A stretch of 64,000 nucleotides of DNA. Origin: Microbacterium sp. ACRRU (GTDB taxonomy: Bacteria > Actinomycetota > Actinomycetes > Actinomycetales > Microbacteriaceae). The translations under genes and the position numbers were made by a program. The DNA lies in NCBI RefSeq assembly GCF_022346945.1, contig NZ_JAKRNI010000007.1, forward strand, positions 33,213 to 97,212, read 5' to 3'. Below are positions 10,871 to 20,437 of this stretch, piece after piece. The notes below the pieces were generated by a model. It saw nothing but the letters and a program-made list of their open reading frames with translations, had not been told where the DNA came from and ran no database searches. Every line of letters begins with the position of its first letter. The stretch's first letter is position 1.

Positions 10871-12261
10871 CGCTTCACGAAATCGACCTGCAGTCCGACC
10901 TCCAGGCGAAGGCCCGCGACCACCTGTGGATGCACTTCGCGCGCCAGTCGGTGATGACCGACGGACCCGGCGTTCCCATCATCGTCAAGGGCGAGGGACA
11001 CCACATTTGGGATGCCGCGGGCAAGCGGTACATCGACGGCCTCGCGGGCCTGTTCGTGGTCAATGCCGGTCACGGTCGTCGCCGCATCGCCCGGGCCGCC
11101 GCGAAGCAGGCGGAGGAGCTGGCGTTCTTCCCGCTGTGGTCGTACGCCCACCCGGCCGCGATCGAGCTCGCCGACCGCCTCGCCCATCTCGCCCCGGGCG
11201 ACCTCAATCACGTCTTCTTCTCCACCGGCGGTGGAGAGGCGGTCGAGACCGCGTTCAAGCTCGCCAAGCAGTACTGGAAGACGCAGGGCAAGCCCACCAA
11301 GCACAAGGTCATCTCCCGCGCCATCGCCTACCACGGCACGACGCAGGGCGCCCTCGCCATCACGGGCCTGCCCGTGATGAAGCACATGTTCGAGCCCGTC
11401 ACCCCGGGCGGTTTCCGCGTGCCCAACACGAACTACTACCGCGCCGCGGAGTCCGGCTTCGGCGGCGGGACGCCCGAGGAATTCGGCCTGTGGGCCGCCG
11501 ATCGCATCGAGCAGATGATCCAGTTCGAGGGCCCCGAGACGGTCGCCGCCGTGTTCCTGGAACCGGTGCAGAACGCCGGCGGCTGCTTCCCCGCCCCGGC
11601 CGGATACTTCCAGCGCGTGCGGGAGATCTGCGACAAGTACGACGTGCTACTCGTCAGCGACGAAGTCATCTGCGCGTTCGGACGCCTGGGCTACTACTTC
11701 GGAGCCGAGGCCTACTCCTACCAGCCCGACATGATCACCTTCGCCAAGGCCGTCACGAGCGGGTACTCACCGCTGGGCGGCACGATCGTGAGCGACCGCG
11801 TGTACGAGCCGTTCGCGCACGGCGACTCCTCCTTCCCGCACGGATACACGTTCGGCGGGCACCCGGTCTCGTCCGCCGTCGCGATGGAGAACCTCGACGT
11901 GTTCGAAGAGGAGGGGCTGTTGCAGAACGTGCGCACGAACTCCCCCGTCTTCCGTTCGACGCTCGAGAAGCTGCTCGATCTCCCCATCGTCGGTGACGTG
12001 CGCGGCGACGGGTACTTCTTCGGCATCGAGTTGGTGAAGGACAAGGTCACCAAAGAGACCTTCGACGACGACGAGTCCGAGCGGCTCCTGCGTGGATTCC
12101 TCTCCAAGGCGCTCTACGACGCCGGGCTGTATTGCCGCGCCGACGACCGCGGCGACCCCGTCATCCAGCTCGCTCCGCCCCTGACCATCGGTCCGTCCGA
12201 GTTCGACGAGATCGAGCAGATTCTGCGCTCCGTCCTCACCGAGGCCTGGACGCGCCTCTGA
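10867..12261 (+). CDS. class III aminotransferase, diamine or beta-alanine:pyruvate type
   Basis: PLP-dependent class III aminotransferase of 464 residues: PLP Lys294 in TFAKAVTSGYSPLGG, Asp265 in LLVSDEVICAFGR, phosphate-cup glycines in FFSTGGGEAVE. It resembles actinobacterial putrescine:pyruvate or beta-alanine:pyruvate transaminases more than the other aminotransferase in the window. It is translationally coupled to the Lrp regulator and followed by an APC permease after a strong hairpin. A diamine substrate would feed the aminoaldehyde dehydrogenase at 8086; this is inference from gene content. Confidence 0.83.
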   Translation: MTLHEIDLQSDLQAKARDHLWMHFARQSVMTDGPGVPIIVKGEGHHIWDAAGKRYIDGLAGLFVVNAGHGRRRIARAAAKQAEELAFFPLWSYAHPAAIELADRLAHLAPGDLNHVFFSTGGGEAVETAFKLAKQYWKTQGKPTKHKVISRAIAYHGTTQGALAITGLPVMKHMFEPVTPGGFRVPNTNYYRAAESGFGGGTPEEFGLWAADRIEQMIQFEGPETVAAVFLEPVQNAGGCFPAPAGYFQRVREICDKYDVLLVSDEVICAFGRLGYYFGAEAYSYQPDMITFAKAVTSGYSPLGGTIVSDRVYEPFAHGDSSFPHGYTFGGHPVSSAVAMENLDVFEEEGLLQNVRTNSPVFRSTLEKLLDLPIVGDVRGDGYFFGIELVKDKVTKETFDDDESERLLRGFLSKALYDAGLYCRADDRGDPVIQLAPPLTIGPSEFDEIEQILRSVLTEAWTRL

Positions 12262-12266
12262 CGCGG

Positions 12267-12301
12267 AAGCGGATGCCGCCCCACCCCGGTGGCATCCGCT
12301 T
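12267..12301 (+). terminator. hairpin terminator after the aminotransferase gene
   Basis: An 11-bp perfect stem (AAGCGGATGCC at 12267-12277 with its complement at 12291-12301) and a 13-nt loop, followed by CTTCCTC. It begins 6 nt after the aminotransferase stop. The stem is built from an inverted pair of the abundant GGATGCC heptamer. Confidence 0.75.
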
Positions 12302-12394
12302 CTTCCTCACCCGCTCCCACCCGGAGCGGTGCACCGCCGCACCACCCGACATCACTCGCCCCGGTCGGATCCGCCCGATCCCGACCCGCCCCTC

Positions 12395-12408
12395 AAGGAG
12401 TAGCCACG
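12395..12408 (+). promoter_or_regulatory. ribosome-binding site followed by an apparent ACG start
   Basis: AAGGAG at 12395-12400 is the only strong Shine-Dalgarno sequence near the permease gene. At the ideal distance (5 nt) the in-frame codon is ACG (12406-12408), not ATG or GTG. The next conventional in-frame start, GTG at 12430, is 29 nt after the AAGGAG. Confidence 0.6.
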
Positions 12409-13833
12409 AACGAGAAAATCGGTGCCGCCGTGTCGGCGCCCTCTGCCTCGGGCGCGAAGCTCGCCCGCACCCTGGGACTCTGGTCCATCGTGGGTCTGGG
12501 TCTGGGTTACATGACCCCGACCGTCGTCTTCGACACCTTCGGCCTCGTCGCCGAGGAGACCAACAACGTCGTGCCCGCCGCGTACGCGGTCGCGCTCATC
12601 GTGCTGGTCTTCACCGCCGTCAGCTACGGAAAGATGGTGCGCGCCATCCCCAGCGCGGGCTCGGCGTACACATACGCTCGCGAATCGATCCACCCGGGCG
12701 TCGGTTTCGTCGTCGGCTGGACCGCGCTCATCGACTACATGCTTCTGCCGATGGTGAACGCGCTCATCCTCCGCAGCTACATGGAGGCGCTCTTCCCCGA
12801 CATCCCCGGTTGGATCTGGGTCGTCGTCTTCACCGCCGGCGTCACCGGCGTCATCTACATGACGATGCGTGGCACCTCGAACGTCAACATGATCCTGCTG
12901 GTGTTCTCGATCCTCGTGATGGCAGTCTTCGTCGTCATGGTGGTGGTGCAGCTGGTGGGCGGCGCCGGAGCCGGCACCCCCGTGTCGCTGACCCCCTTCG
13001 TCCACAGCGAGGTGCAGTTCGGTGCGGTGCTCGCGGGAGCCACGATCGTGTGCTTCTCGTTCATCGGGTTCGACGCGGTGTCGATGTACTCGGAGGAGGC
13101 GAAGACCCCGAAGATCATGCCGCGCGCGATCGTGCTCACGCTCGTCGCCGGTGGCGTCATCTTCCTCATCGCCTCGTACGTGACCCAGCTGCGCTTCCCG
13201 GACTCGGCGGCGTTCCCGCCCGAGGCGATCGAGGACAGCACGCTGCCCGAGATCGGCGTCCAGGTGGGCGGGCCGGTGCTGCAGGCCGTGCTCACGGCCG
13301 CGGGTTTCGCGGCGACGCTCGCGTCGTGGCTGGCCTCGCACGCCTCGGTGTCGCGCATGCTCATGGTGATGGGCCGCAACAACGTGCTGCCGCGCCGCAT
13401 CTTCGGATTCATCAACCCCAAGACCCACACCCCGACGCTCTCGATCATCATCGTGGGCCTGGTGAGCCTGTTCGCGATCTCGTTCACCCTCGAGCAGATC
13501 GCGGCGTACATCAACTACGGCGCCCTGATCGCGTTCACGTTCGTGAACATCTCGGTGATCGCCTGGTTCGCGATCCGGCAGGGGCTCCGCAAGACGCCGG
13601 GCGACATCTTCCGGTACATCGTGATGCCCGGTATCGGCATGCTCCTCACGGGTCTGCTGTGGGTGAACCTCGACGGTCACGCGCTCGTCGGCGGTCTCAT
13701 CTGGACGGGCCTGGGCGTGGTGTACCTCGTCATCCTCACCCGCGGGTTCCGGCGCCCCATCGCGTCCTTCGACGAGAACCAGCCGGTCACGGGCGTCAAC
13801 AAAACGGTTCCGGGTCCGCGCTCGGAGATCTGA
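12406..13833 (+). CDS. APC-superfamily amino acid/amine permease
   Basis: Polytopic transporter of about 475 residues with 12 predicted membrane segments. The first bears the APC signature LGLWSIVGLGLGYMTPT; later ones include YAVALIVLVFTAVSYGKMVRAIPSAGSAYTY. Close to actinobacterial amino acid/polyamine:cation symporters, so it probably imports the substrate of the amine pathway. Start is uncertain: Shine-Dalgarno spacing points to ACG at 12406, while GTG at 12430 is the nearest normal start; an upstream GTG at 12289 lies inside the preceding terminator and is unlikely. A hairpin follows at 13847. Confidence 0.82.
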   Translation, partial: TNEKIGAAVSAPSASGAKLARTLGLWSIVGLGLGYMTPTVVFDTFGLVAEETNNVVPAAYAVALIVLVFTAVSYGKMVRAIPSAGSAYTYARESIHPGVGFVVGWTALIDYMLLPMVNALILRSYMEALFPDIPGWIWVVVFTAGVTGVIYMTMRGTSNVNMILLVFSILVMAVFVVMVVVQLVGGAGAGTPVSLTPFVHSEVQFGAVLAGATIVCFSFIGFDAVSMYSEEAKTPKIMPRAIVLTLVAGGVIFLIASYVTQLRFPDSAAFPPEAIEDSTLPEIGVQVGGPVLQAVLTAAGFAATLASWLASHASVSRMLMVMGRNNVLPRRIFGFINPKTHTPTLSIIIVGLVSLFAISFTLEQIAAYINYGALIAFTFVNISVIAWFAIRQGLRKTPGDIFRYIVMPGIGMLLTGLLWVNLDGHALVGGLIWTGLGVVYLVILTRGFRRPIASFDENQPVTGVNKTVPGPRSEI

Positions 13834-13846
13834 CACGCCCCGCCTC

Positions 13847-13882
13847 GGCCGCGGCATCCGTCCCTCGATGGATGCCGCGGCC
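13847..13882 (+). terminator. hairpin terminator after the permease gene
   Basis: A 13-bp perfect stem (GGCCGCGGCATCC, 13847-13859, with its complement 13870-13882) and a 10-nt loop, 13 nt after the permease stop. Again the stem contains an inverted GGATGCC pair. No T tract follows, which is common in high-G+C genomes. Confidence 0.7.
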
Positions 13883-13913
13883 TTCGCGTCGCGGGGCCCG
13901 ATCCGATCGGGTG

Positions 13914-14108
13914 CGCACAACTCCGGCAGAACCGGGTCACCGGGCACCGAGGATCGCCCCGGCGGCGACCAGAGCAGGAGTTGTGCCGATGCCGTCCGGC
14001 GGGCTGGTCGTGGGATCCGCGCGACGGCCCGGGCACGCACAACTCCGGCGGAATCAGCGCCCCCCGCATCTCCTCGCTCACCCACGCAGGGCATGCAGGA
14101 GTTGTGCC
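13914..14108. repeat. array of four regularly spaced, alternately inverted 14-mers
   Basis: The 360-bp gap between the permease and jetA holds no gene. It contains four copies of SGCACAACTCCKGC: forward at 13914-13927, inverted at 13974-13987, forward at 14036-14049, inverted at 14095-14108. Start-to-start steps are 60, 62 and 59 bp, about six helical turns. The forward copies both read CGCACAACTCCGGC and the inverted copies both read GCAGGAGTTGTGCC, so the array looks like two degenerate 121-bp units. It could be an operator array, a protein loading site or a dispersed intergenic repeat. Confidence 0.75.
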
Positions 14109-14180
14109 GCTCGGGGCGGCCGGTCGTCGCGGAGGTCGGCTGCCGCTCGGGGGCGCAACACCCCCGACGCGACCCGCCGG

Positions 14181-14186
14181 TAGACT
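14181..14186 (+). promoter_or_regulatory. candidate -10 element for leaderless jetA transcript
   Basis: TAGACT sits 7 nt before the jetA GTG. With normal spacing transcription would begin at or within 1-2 nt of the start codon, and there is no Shine-Dalgarno sequence before the GTG. A leaderless mRNA fits both facts. No convincing -35 element is seen. Confidence 0.45.
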
Positions 14187-14193
14187 TCAGCCA

Positions 14194-15669
14194 GTGAGCA
14201 CGACCCGCGCCGAAGCCGCCTACCTGCGCTCGGTGACCGCGTTCAAGAACCCGATGCTCGACCTGCTGCACGGCCGGTTCGCCCCGTTCGTGGTGGCGGT
14301 GCTCTCGAACCTCTTCTCGCCCGACCGCCCCGCCGTCGCCGTCGCCGACGCACACGTCGAGGTCGCCGAGGCGATCGACGAACTGCGTGCGGCCGGCTAC
14401 GACACCGAGGACGACCGGCGTATCCCGGCGGGATCCGCGCGCGACATCTGCCGAGCCTGGGTCCGTGTGGGCTGGCTGAGCCTGCAGATCGAGGACGACG
14501 TCGAGGTGTACCGCCTCTCGGCGCACGCCGTCGGCGCCCTCGAGATCGCCGGCCGGGCCGGCGGCGGCCGCGCGCGCGTCTCCCGATCGCGCGTGCGCAC
14601 GCTCCTCGACGCGGTCGAGCGCCTCGCCCGCGACGCCGAGACCGACCCCGCGCGACGCCGTGACGCTCTGCTGGCCGAGCGGGCGGCACTGGATGCCGAG
14701 ATCGCGGCGCTCGACGACGGCGTCATGGAACCACTCGACGACGAGCATCTGCTCGAAGAGGCGGAGAATGTCATCCACCTCGCCCGCGAGCTCCCCGCCG
14801 ACTTCTCACGGGTCGCCGAGTCGATCGCGGCGATGCAGCGTGACGTCGTCGCCGAGCTGCGGCGCGACGCTCGTCCCACCGGCGATGTTCTGCGGGAGTA
14901 CCTGGAGCGTGGTCGGCACGTGATGCAGGCCACCCCCGAGGGCCGCGCGTTCCAAGGAGCGCTGCGGCTCATCGGCGACCCCGAACACATCGACGACCTC
15001 ACCGAGCGGGTGAACGCCGTGCTGACCCAGCCGTTCGCCCGTCTGATGACCCGTGAGCAACGCGCAGACCTCGACGCCATCGCGCGTCGCGTCGAGGCGG
15101 GCGTCCTCGAGGTGCTCACCGCACAGCGCCGCGCGTCGCACGTCATCACCGTGCAGGTGAAGACGCACGACCCGATCCGCGACCGCCAGATCGACGACCT
15201 CTTGCGCTCGGTGATGGCGGGGCTGCACCGATGGAGCCAGACGAAGTCGCCCGGCCGCGTCGACCCGGTACGGACGCTGCCCCTCGCCGACGTCGGCCAC
15301 TTGCGGCGCTCGCTCAGCGACGTCCGCCCGCCGGGTGCCCCCGCCCCGCTCTCCGTCGACGAGACGGACGTCGAGTTCGTCGACGCCGACACGCGCGCCT
15401 GGGGCGGGCCCCACTACGCCGAGCTCGAGCGGTACGTCCAGACCCTGGGCGACCGTTTCGACCTCGCCGAAGCCTTCGCCGCTGCCGACGACGCCACCCG
15501 CCGCCCCGTCGACCTCGTGGGGCTGCTCGAGATCGCCCACCGCGGCGGGCTCGTCGACGGCGACGACGTGTCCGTGGTCGAGGCAGTCCGGCCCGACGGC
15601 ACCACCCGACGCTTCGCCTTCACGGCGGTCACCGCCGTGCGCCCGACAGAAACGGATGCCGATGACTGA
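14194..15669 (+). CDS. jetA: JetA-like DUF3375 protein (MukF-type kleisin of a Wadjet/Mks complex)
   Basis: Cytosolic protein of 491 residues matching DUF3375, the kleisin-like subunit that links JetB/MukE and the SMC-like ATPase in Wadjet/MksBEF complexes. It starts [31 protein letters not shown], has a winged-helix N-terminus, a long helical middle with [20 protein letters not shown], and a C-terminal winged-helix segment. GTG at 14194 is chosen for its fit with the family N-terminus. The 3' end overlaps jetB by 8 nt. In Wadjet systems this complex reels in small circular DNA; the present locus lacks the usual fourth gene. Confidence 0.83.
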   Translation: MSTTRAEAAYLRSVTAFKNPMLDLLHGRFAPFVVAVLSNLFSPDRPAVAVADAHVEVAEAIDELRAAGYDTEDDRRIPAGSARDICRAWVRVGWLSLQIEDDVEVYRLSAHAVGALEIAGRAGGGRARVSRSRVRTLLDAVERLARDAETDPARRRDALLAERAALDAEIAALDDGVMEPLDDEHLLEEAENVIHLARELPADFSRVAESIAAMQRDVVAELRRDARPTGDVLREYLERGRHVMQATPEGRAFQGALRLIGDPEHIDDLTERVNAVLTQPFARLMTREQRADLDAIARRVEAGVLEVLTAQRRASHVITVQVKTHDPIRDRQIDDLLRSVMAGLHRWSQTKSPGRVDPVRTLPLADVGHLRRSLSDVRPPGAPAPLSVDETDVEFVDADTRAWGGPHYAELERYVQTLGDRFDLAEAFAAADDATRRPVDLVGLLEIAHRGGLVDGDDVSVVEAVRPDGTTRRFAFTAVTAVRPTETDADD

Positions 15670-16342
15670 CGTCGACACGCCCGCCCCCGCCGCGTCCGCC
15701 GACGACACCCCGGCCTTCATCGCCCCCGTCGCGATGGAGAACGACCCCGACGCGCTGTTCGCCGGGGATCGCGGCATCCTGGATGCCGACGTCCGGCGCG
15801 TGCTGGTGCGGATCCTGCAGCGCCGCTTCCTTCTCGCGGACAGCTCCCCGGCCGAATGGAAACTCCTCCTCGAGCACCAGCAGATGATCGAGTCGCGCCT
15901 GAACGACCTGTTCGTGCGGCTCGTCGTCGACCACGACCGCGGCGTCGCCTACAAGGAGCAGGTGCGCAGCGACGAAGTCGACGTTCCGATCCTGCTCAAG
16001 GACGAGGCGTACTCGCGCGCCGAGACCCTCGTACTGGTGTACCTGCGCACCGTGTACCAGCGCGAGACGACCGCGGGTTCACCGTCGGCCCGGGTCGACG
16101 TCGAAGAGGTCGAGCAGACCGTGCTGACCTACTTCGCCGAAACCGACGGCACTCGCGCGAGCCAGCAACGCGCGGTGCGCACCGCGATCGCGCGCCTCGA
16201 CCGCGAGGGGATCATCGAGGAGGAGTCTGAGGGCCGGTACCGCATCGGACCGCTGATCGAGATCGTCCTGAGCGCCGAGGTCCTGCGCGAGCTGCAGCAC
16301 TGGCTCGACGCGCACACGCCGGATGAGGGAGAGCCCGCATGA
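15662..16342 (+). CDS. jetB: JetB-like DUF4194 protein (MukE-type subunit)
   Basis: Protein of 226 residues matching DUF4194, the MukE-like KITE subunit. After a 35-residue acidic, Ala/Pro-rich tail it shows [18 protein letters not shown], then tandem winged-helix modules ending in [32 protein letters not shown]. In the complex it binds the kleisin JetA and DNA near the ATPase heads. The start overlaps jetA by 8 nt and the stop overlaps jetC (ATGA, 16339-16342), so subunit synthesis is tightly coupled. Confidence 0.83.
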   Translation: MTDVDTPAPAASADDTPAFIAPVAMENDPDALFAGDRGILDADVRRVLVRILQRRFLLADSSPAEWKLLLEHQQMIESRLNDLFVRLVVDHDRGVAYKEQVRSDEVDVPILLKDEAYSRAETLVLVYLRTVYQRETTAGSPSARVDVEEVEQTVLTYFAETDGTRASQQRAVRTAIARLDREGIIEEESEGRYRIGPLIEIVLSAEVLRELQHWLDAHTPDEGEPA

Positions 16343-19300
16343 CCATGCTCGAGACGCTGTTCGGACTCATCCCCGCCGCCTCCCGCGGTCAGCAGTGGGT
16401 CGCCGAGGAGCTGCAGCTGATCAACTGGGGCGGGTACGACGGAGAGCACCGCGTCCGCTTCGCTCCGACCGCGACCCTGCTGTGCGGTGGTTCGGGGTCG
16501 GGCAAGTCGACGCTCATGGACGCGTACGTGGCGCTCATGATGCCGCACACGACGCCGTTCAACGGTGCCTCCAACGGCGCCGTCGTGGGCCGTCCGCGCG
16601 GACAGGAGCAGCGCAACATCCTGTCGTACGGCCGCGGCAAGCTCGACGAGTCGCGCACCGACGAGGGCACGAAGGTCCGCGTCCTGCGCGGCGACGGCAC
16701 CGACACGTGGACCGCGATCGCGATGACCTGGGTCGACCACGACGGCGCCCGCTTCACGGCCGTGCGCGCGTGGTACATCCCCGCCGCCGCGCGCGTGCTC
16801 GACGACGCGGTGAAGGTGCGCGGCACCGTCCACGGCGCTTTCGATCTGCGGCGACTTGAGCCGGCCGCGCAGCAGCACCTGTCGGATGTCGCGGTCCGCA
16901 CGACCGGGCTGGACACCCTGGCCACCGATCGGGAGTTCTCGGCACGGCTGCATGCCGTCCTCGGGATCGGAGCCGCCGGGGCGGGAGCGAAGGCGATGAG
17001 CCTGCTCGCCCGCATCCAGGCGGGTCAGCAGATCACCACCGTCGACGATCTGTACAAGCGGATGGTGTTGGAGGAGCCCGAGACCCTCGCCACCGCGGAA
17101 GCCGTGGTCGCGCACTTCGACGGCCTCGAGAGCACCCGCACGCGCATGGTCGAGGCCCGCCAGCAGGTCCGGGCGCTGCAACCGATCCGCACGCTGAAGT
17201 CCCGCATCGACGAGGCCGCCGACCGTGTCCGCATCATCGACGCGCTCGGCCGGTTCACCGACCCGACCTCGCGGGCATCGTTGTGGCGCGCGCAACGCCG
17301 GATCGACCTCCTGGGCGCCGTCGAAGACGAGTTGCGTGAGCGCACCCACGCCACCGATGCGCTCGTGCGCGAGCGCCAGGCCCTCGCCGACGGCGCCGAG
17401 GCCGATCGCGACGCGCTGAGCGACGTGCTCCGCGCCGCCGGCGGCGACCGGCTCGAGACCGCCCAGCGCGAACTGCGCGCCCTCGAGCGCCGCCGCGTCG
17501 GCATGCAACGGGACCGCGATCGGTTCGACGGCGCCCTCGCCGCGCTCGGCACCGAGGTCGACAGCGCCAAGCGATTCGCGACGCTGGCCGACGAGGCCCG
17601 CCGCACCCTCGCCGACGCGGATGCCAAGACCGCGGTGCGCGACGCCTTCGTGGCAGCCAGCAGCCGACACACGGCGCTGCGCCAGCAGCTGGCGACCCTC
17701 GAGGCCGAACACCGGCGGACGCAGACGCGCGACGACAACATCCCTCCGCGCTTGCACGAGGCACGGGAGGCGCTCGCCGAGGCGGCGGGGCTCACGACCG
17801 CCGAACTGCCGTTCGTCGCCGAGCTCGTCGACGTGCGGACCGAGTTCGAACCGTGGCGCGGGGCCTTCACCCTGGCGCTCGGGGGTTTTGCGACGACCCT
17901 CCTCGTCGACGCCGCGCACCTGGCATCCTTCCGGGCCGCGATCGACGGCGTTCGCCTGTCGGAGCGGCTGCGTTTCGAGGGTGTGCCCACGGGCGCACCC
18001 GAGCGCACGGGGCTGGACCCCGCGACGCTGCCCGGACGCCTCGACTACCGCTCCTCCCCTTTCACCGGATGGCTGCAGGACCGGCTCGAGCAGCAGTTCG
18101 GCTTCGTGTGCGTGGATGCCGCCGACGACCTGTCGCAGCACCGCATGGCGCTCACCATTTCGGGGCAGAGCAGCCAGGGCACGCGGGGAGCCCACGGCGG
18201 GTCGGCGCGACACAGCATCCTGGGGTTCTCCAGCCGCGTGCGACTCACCGAGCTGGGCGACGAGATCGCGGCCCTCCGCCGCGAACTGTCCGAAGCGAAG
18301 AGCGCCGTCGACGAGGCCGCGGCCGCCCTGGACGCGTTCGACGACCGTCGCAGTGCCCTCGAGAAGATCGCCGACCTCACGTGGGAGCAGATCGACACGG
18401 CATCCGTGGATCGCGAGATCGAGCGCTGGAACGAAACCGTCGCCGAGGTCACCGCGGGTAACCCGCGCATCGCGGAACTGCAGGAGCAGATCGCGGGCAC
18501 ACGGTCCCGCGCGGCCCGCCTGCGCGAGGAGATCGGAAGCGCCAAGACCGAGCAGCAGCGCCTGGCCGCACGCTGGGCCGAGGTGACCGACGAGGTCGAC
18601 GCCGCCCACGGACGTCTCGAGGATGCCGAAGACGCGGGCCTCACCCTGACCGACGACGAGGCCGCCTACCTCGACGCGCTGTTCGTCGCCCCGGAGGGCG
18701 GGGAGGTGTCACCGTCGCAGCGTCTGGCGCGCTTCGACGCGGCGTTGGAGTCGGCCTCGAAGCGGCTGCTCGAGGAGCAGCGGCAGGCGCAGGAGGTGTG
18801 GGCCGACCAGCGCGAGAACCTACGGCGCACCCTGACGGCGTTCATCGACCGCTGGCCGAGCCCGAACCTGCTCGCCGACCCCGACGAGTCCGTGGGGGAC
18901 TTCGAACGCATCCTCGCCGACCTCGAGGCCAGCGGGCTGCACGAGCTGGAAGCGGAATGGCGCGACAGCCTCCTGCGACTGTCGGGCAACGATCTGACCA
19001 ACCTCGACTCGTCGCTCACGCGGGCGCTGCGCGAGATCCGCGAGCGCATCGCCCCGATCAACGACATCATGCGCGACCTGCCGTTCTACGACGACGAGCA
19101 CCGCCTGCAGATCGTGCCGCGCGAGAGTCAGTCCGAGGTGCGTCGTCGCTTCCGCCGCGAGTTGCGCGACGTGCGCGCGGCGATCGACGCAGCGTCCACC
19201 GATGACGAGCGCGAGGCCGTGTACGGCCGGATGGCGCGACTGATCGGACGTATCCGCCCGGGGGCACCGGACTTCGGCGACCTCATCGACGTGCGCAACC

Positions 19301-19692
19301 ACGTGCGCGTGAGCGCCGAGCGCTTCCGCGCCGACACCGGAGGGCACGTCGCGCTGTATGACCACATCGGCGAGAAGTCCGGCGGCGAGTCGCAGGAGCT
19401 CATCGCCTTCATCGTCGGCGCGGCTCTGCGCTATCAGCTCGGGGATGCCGGCGCGGAGCGTCCGCGCTACGCGCCGGTGTTCCTCGACGAGGCGCTGATC
19501 AAGGCCGACGCGCACTTCACCAAGCGCGCGATCGGCGCGTGGCGCGGACTCGGGTTCCAGCTCGTCATCGGCGCCCCCAACGACAAGTACAGCGCGATCG
19601 AGCCGCACGTCGACGTCGAGTACGACATCCTCAAGGACACCCGCGGCCGCTCGTGGGCCAAGGCCAAGGTGGCGCTGCCGACGGGAGACTGA
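16339..19692 (+). CDS. jetC: JetC-like SMC/MukB-type ATPase
   Basis: Large SMC-like ATPase of 1117 residues, the motor of the complex. The N-terminal half head has Walker [10 protein letters not shown] at 50-58. Long coiled coils flank a globular hinge at roughly 490-640. The C-terminal half head carries the ABC signature KSGGESQE (SGGE at 1014) and Walker B VFLDEA (Asp1050, Glu1051). All ATPase residues are intact, so the protein should be active. It ends 24 nt before a convergent tetR gene, where jetD (DUF3322/DUF2220, TOPRIM nuclease) would be expected; no such gene is present on either side. Confidence 0.85.
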   Translation: MTMLETLFGLIPAASRGQQWVAEELQLINWGGYDGEHRVRFAPTATLLCGGSGSGKSTLMDAYVALMMPHTTPFNGASNGAVVGRPRGQEQRNILSYGRGKLDESRTDEGTKVRVLRGDGTDTWTAIAMTWVDHDGARFTAVRAWYIPAAARVLDDAVKVRGTVHGAFDLRRLEPAAQQHLSDVAVRTTGLDTLATDREFSARLHAVLGIGAAGAGAKAMSLLARIQAGQQITTVDDLYKRMVLEEPETLATAEAVVAHFDGLESTRTRMVEARQQVRALQPIRTLKSRIDEAADRVRIIDALGRFTDPTSRASLWRAQRRIDLLGAVEDELRERTHATDALVRERQALADGAEADRDALSDVLRAAGGDRLETAQRELRALERRRVGMQRDRDRFDGALAALGTEVDSAKRFATLADEARRTLADADAKTAVRDAFVAASSRHTALRQQLATLEAEHRRTQTRDDNIPPRLHEAREALAEAAGLTTAELPFVAELVDVRTEFEPWRGAFTLALGGFATTLLVDAAHLASFRAAIDGVRLSERLRFEGVPTGAPERTGLDPATLPGRLDYRSSPFTGWLQDRLEQQFGFVCVDAADDLSQHRMALTISGQSSQGTRGAHGGSARHSILGFSSRVRLTELGDEIAALRRELSEAKSAVDEAAAALDAFDDRRSALEKIADLTWEQIDTASVDREIERWNETVAEVTAGNPRIAELQEQIAGTRSRAARLREEIGSAKTEQQRLAARWAEVTDEVDAAHGRLEDAEDAGLTLTDDEAAYLDALFVAPEGGEVSPSQRLARFDAALESASKRLLEEQRQAQEVWADQRENLRRTLTAFIDRWPSPNLLADPDESVGDFERILADLEASGLHELEAEWRDSLLRLSGNDLTNLDSSLTRALREIRERIAPINDIMRDLPFYDDEHRLQIVPRESQSEVRRRFRRELRDVRAAIDAASTDDEREAVYGRMARLIGRIRPGAPDFGDLIDVRNHVRVSAERFRADTGGHVALYDHIGEKSGGESQELIAFIVGAALRYQLGDAGAERPRYAPVFLDEALIKADAHFTKRAIGAWRGLGFQLVIGAPNDKYSAIEPHVDVEYDILKDTRGRSWAKAKVALPTGD

Positions 19693-19716
19693 GGCGTCGC
19701 CGAGGGAAGGGGCCGA

Positions 19717-20379
19717 TCAGTCGCGGTCGGGTCCGCGGACGAGGTCGAAGACCATGCGCTCCCACACGCGCCCTGCCGTCACGAGCGCGCGGTGCGCGGC
19801 GGCGGAATCGTCGGAGTGCAGCACCGCGGCCGTGGTCTTGAGCCCGTCGAATCCCCCGACCACGACGGTCGCCACCGTCACCGCGTCGACGTCGACGTTC
19901 CGCTCGCGCGCCGCGTCGGCGACGATCTCGGCGACGACGTCGATCCATCGGCGGGTGAGGGAAGCCGCGAACGCACGCGTCTCCTCCTGCTCGGCCAGCG
20001 CCCAGGTCAACCGCGAGATCACCCAGGCATCGGGATCTCCGTCGTGGAGAGCGAGCACCGCCGGCAGCAGCGCGCGCAGCCGCGCCTCTCCCGGTTCCAC
20101 CGCGTCGAGGGCACGCTGGACGTCGGCGACCCATCGCTCGTGCCGGGCCGCCAGCACGGCGACGGCGAGAGCTTCCTTGCTGTCGAAGTGGAAGTAGACC
20201 GAGCCTTTCGACAGCCCGCTCGCCTCGACGATGTCGGCCATTCGCGCCCGGTCGTAGCCCAGGCGCGCGAACACCGAGGCGGCGGCGTCGATGATGCCGT
20301 CACGCGACGCCTCTCCCTGCGACGTGCGGCCCCGGGGCCGCCCGACCCGTCGCGCGGGAGCCGAAGCGTCAGGAGACAT
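19717..20379 (-). CDS. TetR/AcrR-family regulator
   Basis: Repressor of 220 residues with an N-terminal TetR helix-turn-helix (RDGIIDAAASVFARLGYDRARMADIVEASGLSKGSVYFHF, about 26-66) and a C-terminal ligand-binding region with several Trp. The Arg/Pro-rich tail VGRPRGRTSQGE resembles that of gamma-butyrolactone-receptor-like TetR proteins. It is divergent from an SDR gene with a 58-bp gap that holds both promoters and an imperfect palindrome, so it probably controls itself and the SDR. TATAAT in its orientation lies so near the ATG that its mRNA may be leaderless. Confidence 0.85.
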   Translation of the reverse strand: MSPDASAPARRVGRPRGRTSQGEASRDGIIDAAASVFARLGYDRARMADIVEASGLSKGSVYFHFDSKEALAVAVLAARHERWVADVQRALDAVEPGEARLRALLPAVLALHDGDPDAWVISRLTWALAEQEETRAFAASLTRRWIDVVAEIVADAARERNVDVDAVTVATVVVGGFDGLKTTAAVLHSDDSAAAHRALVTAGRVWERMVFDLVRGPDRD

Positions 20380-20385
20380 ACGTCG

Positions 20386-20432
20386 ATTATAGGTGCATAA
20401 TATATAGACCGACTGGTTTGTTTAATAAGGAG
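20386..20432. promoter_or_regulatory. divergent promoter/operator between tetR and the SDR gene
   Basis: An AT-rich island in a G+C-rich genome. On the minus strand TATAAT (20386-20391) ends 6 nt before the tetR ATG. On the plus strand TATATAG (20401-20407) may be part of the SDR promoter. Between them and the SDR ribosome-binding site AAGGAG (20427-20432) lies AGACCGACTGGTTT (20406-20419), whose ACC and GGT half-sites form an imperfect palindrome like TetR operators. Confidence 0.55.
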
Positions 20433-20437
20433 ATCTC

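Noticed and set aside
12289..12405. Upstream GTG extension of the permease
   Set aside because: The added 39 codons read through the terminator hairpin, are Pro/Ser/Arg-rich and have no ribosome-binding site.
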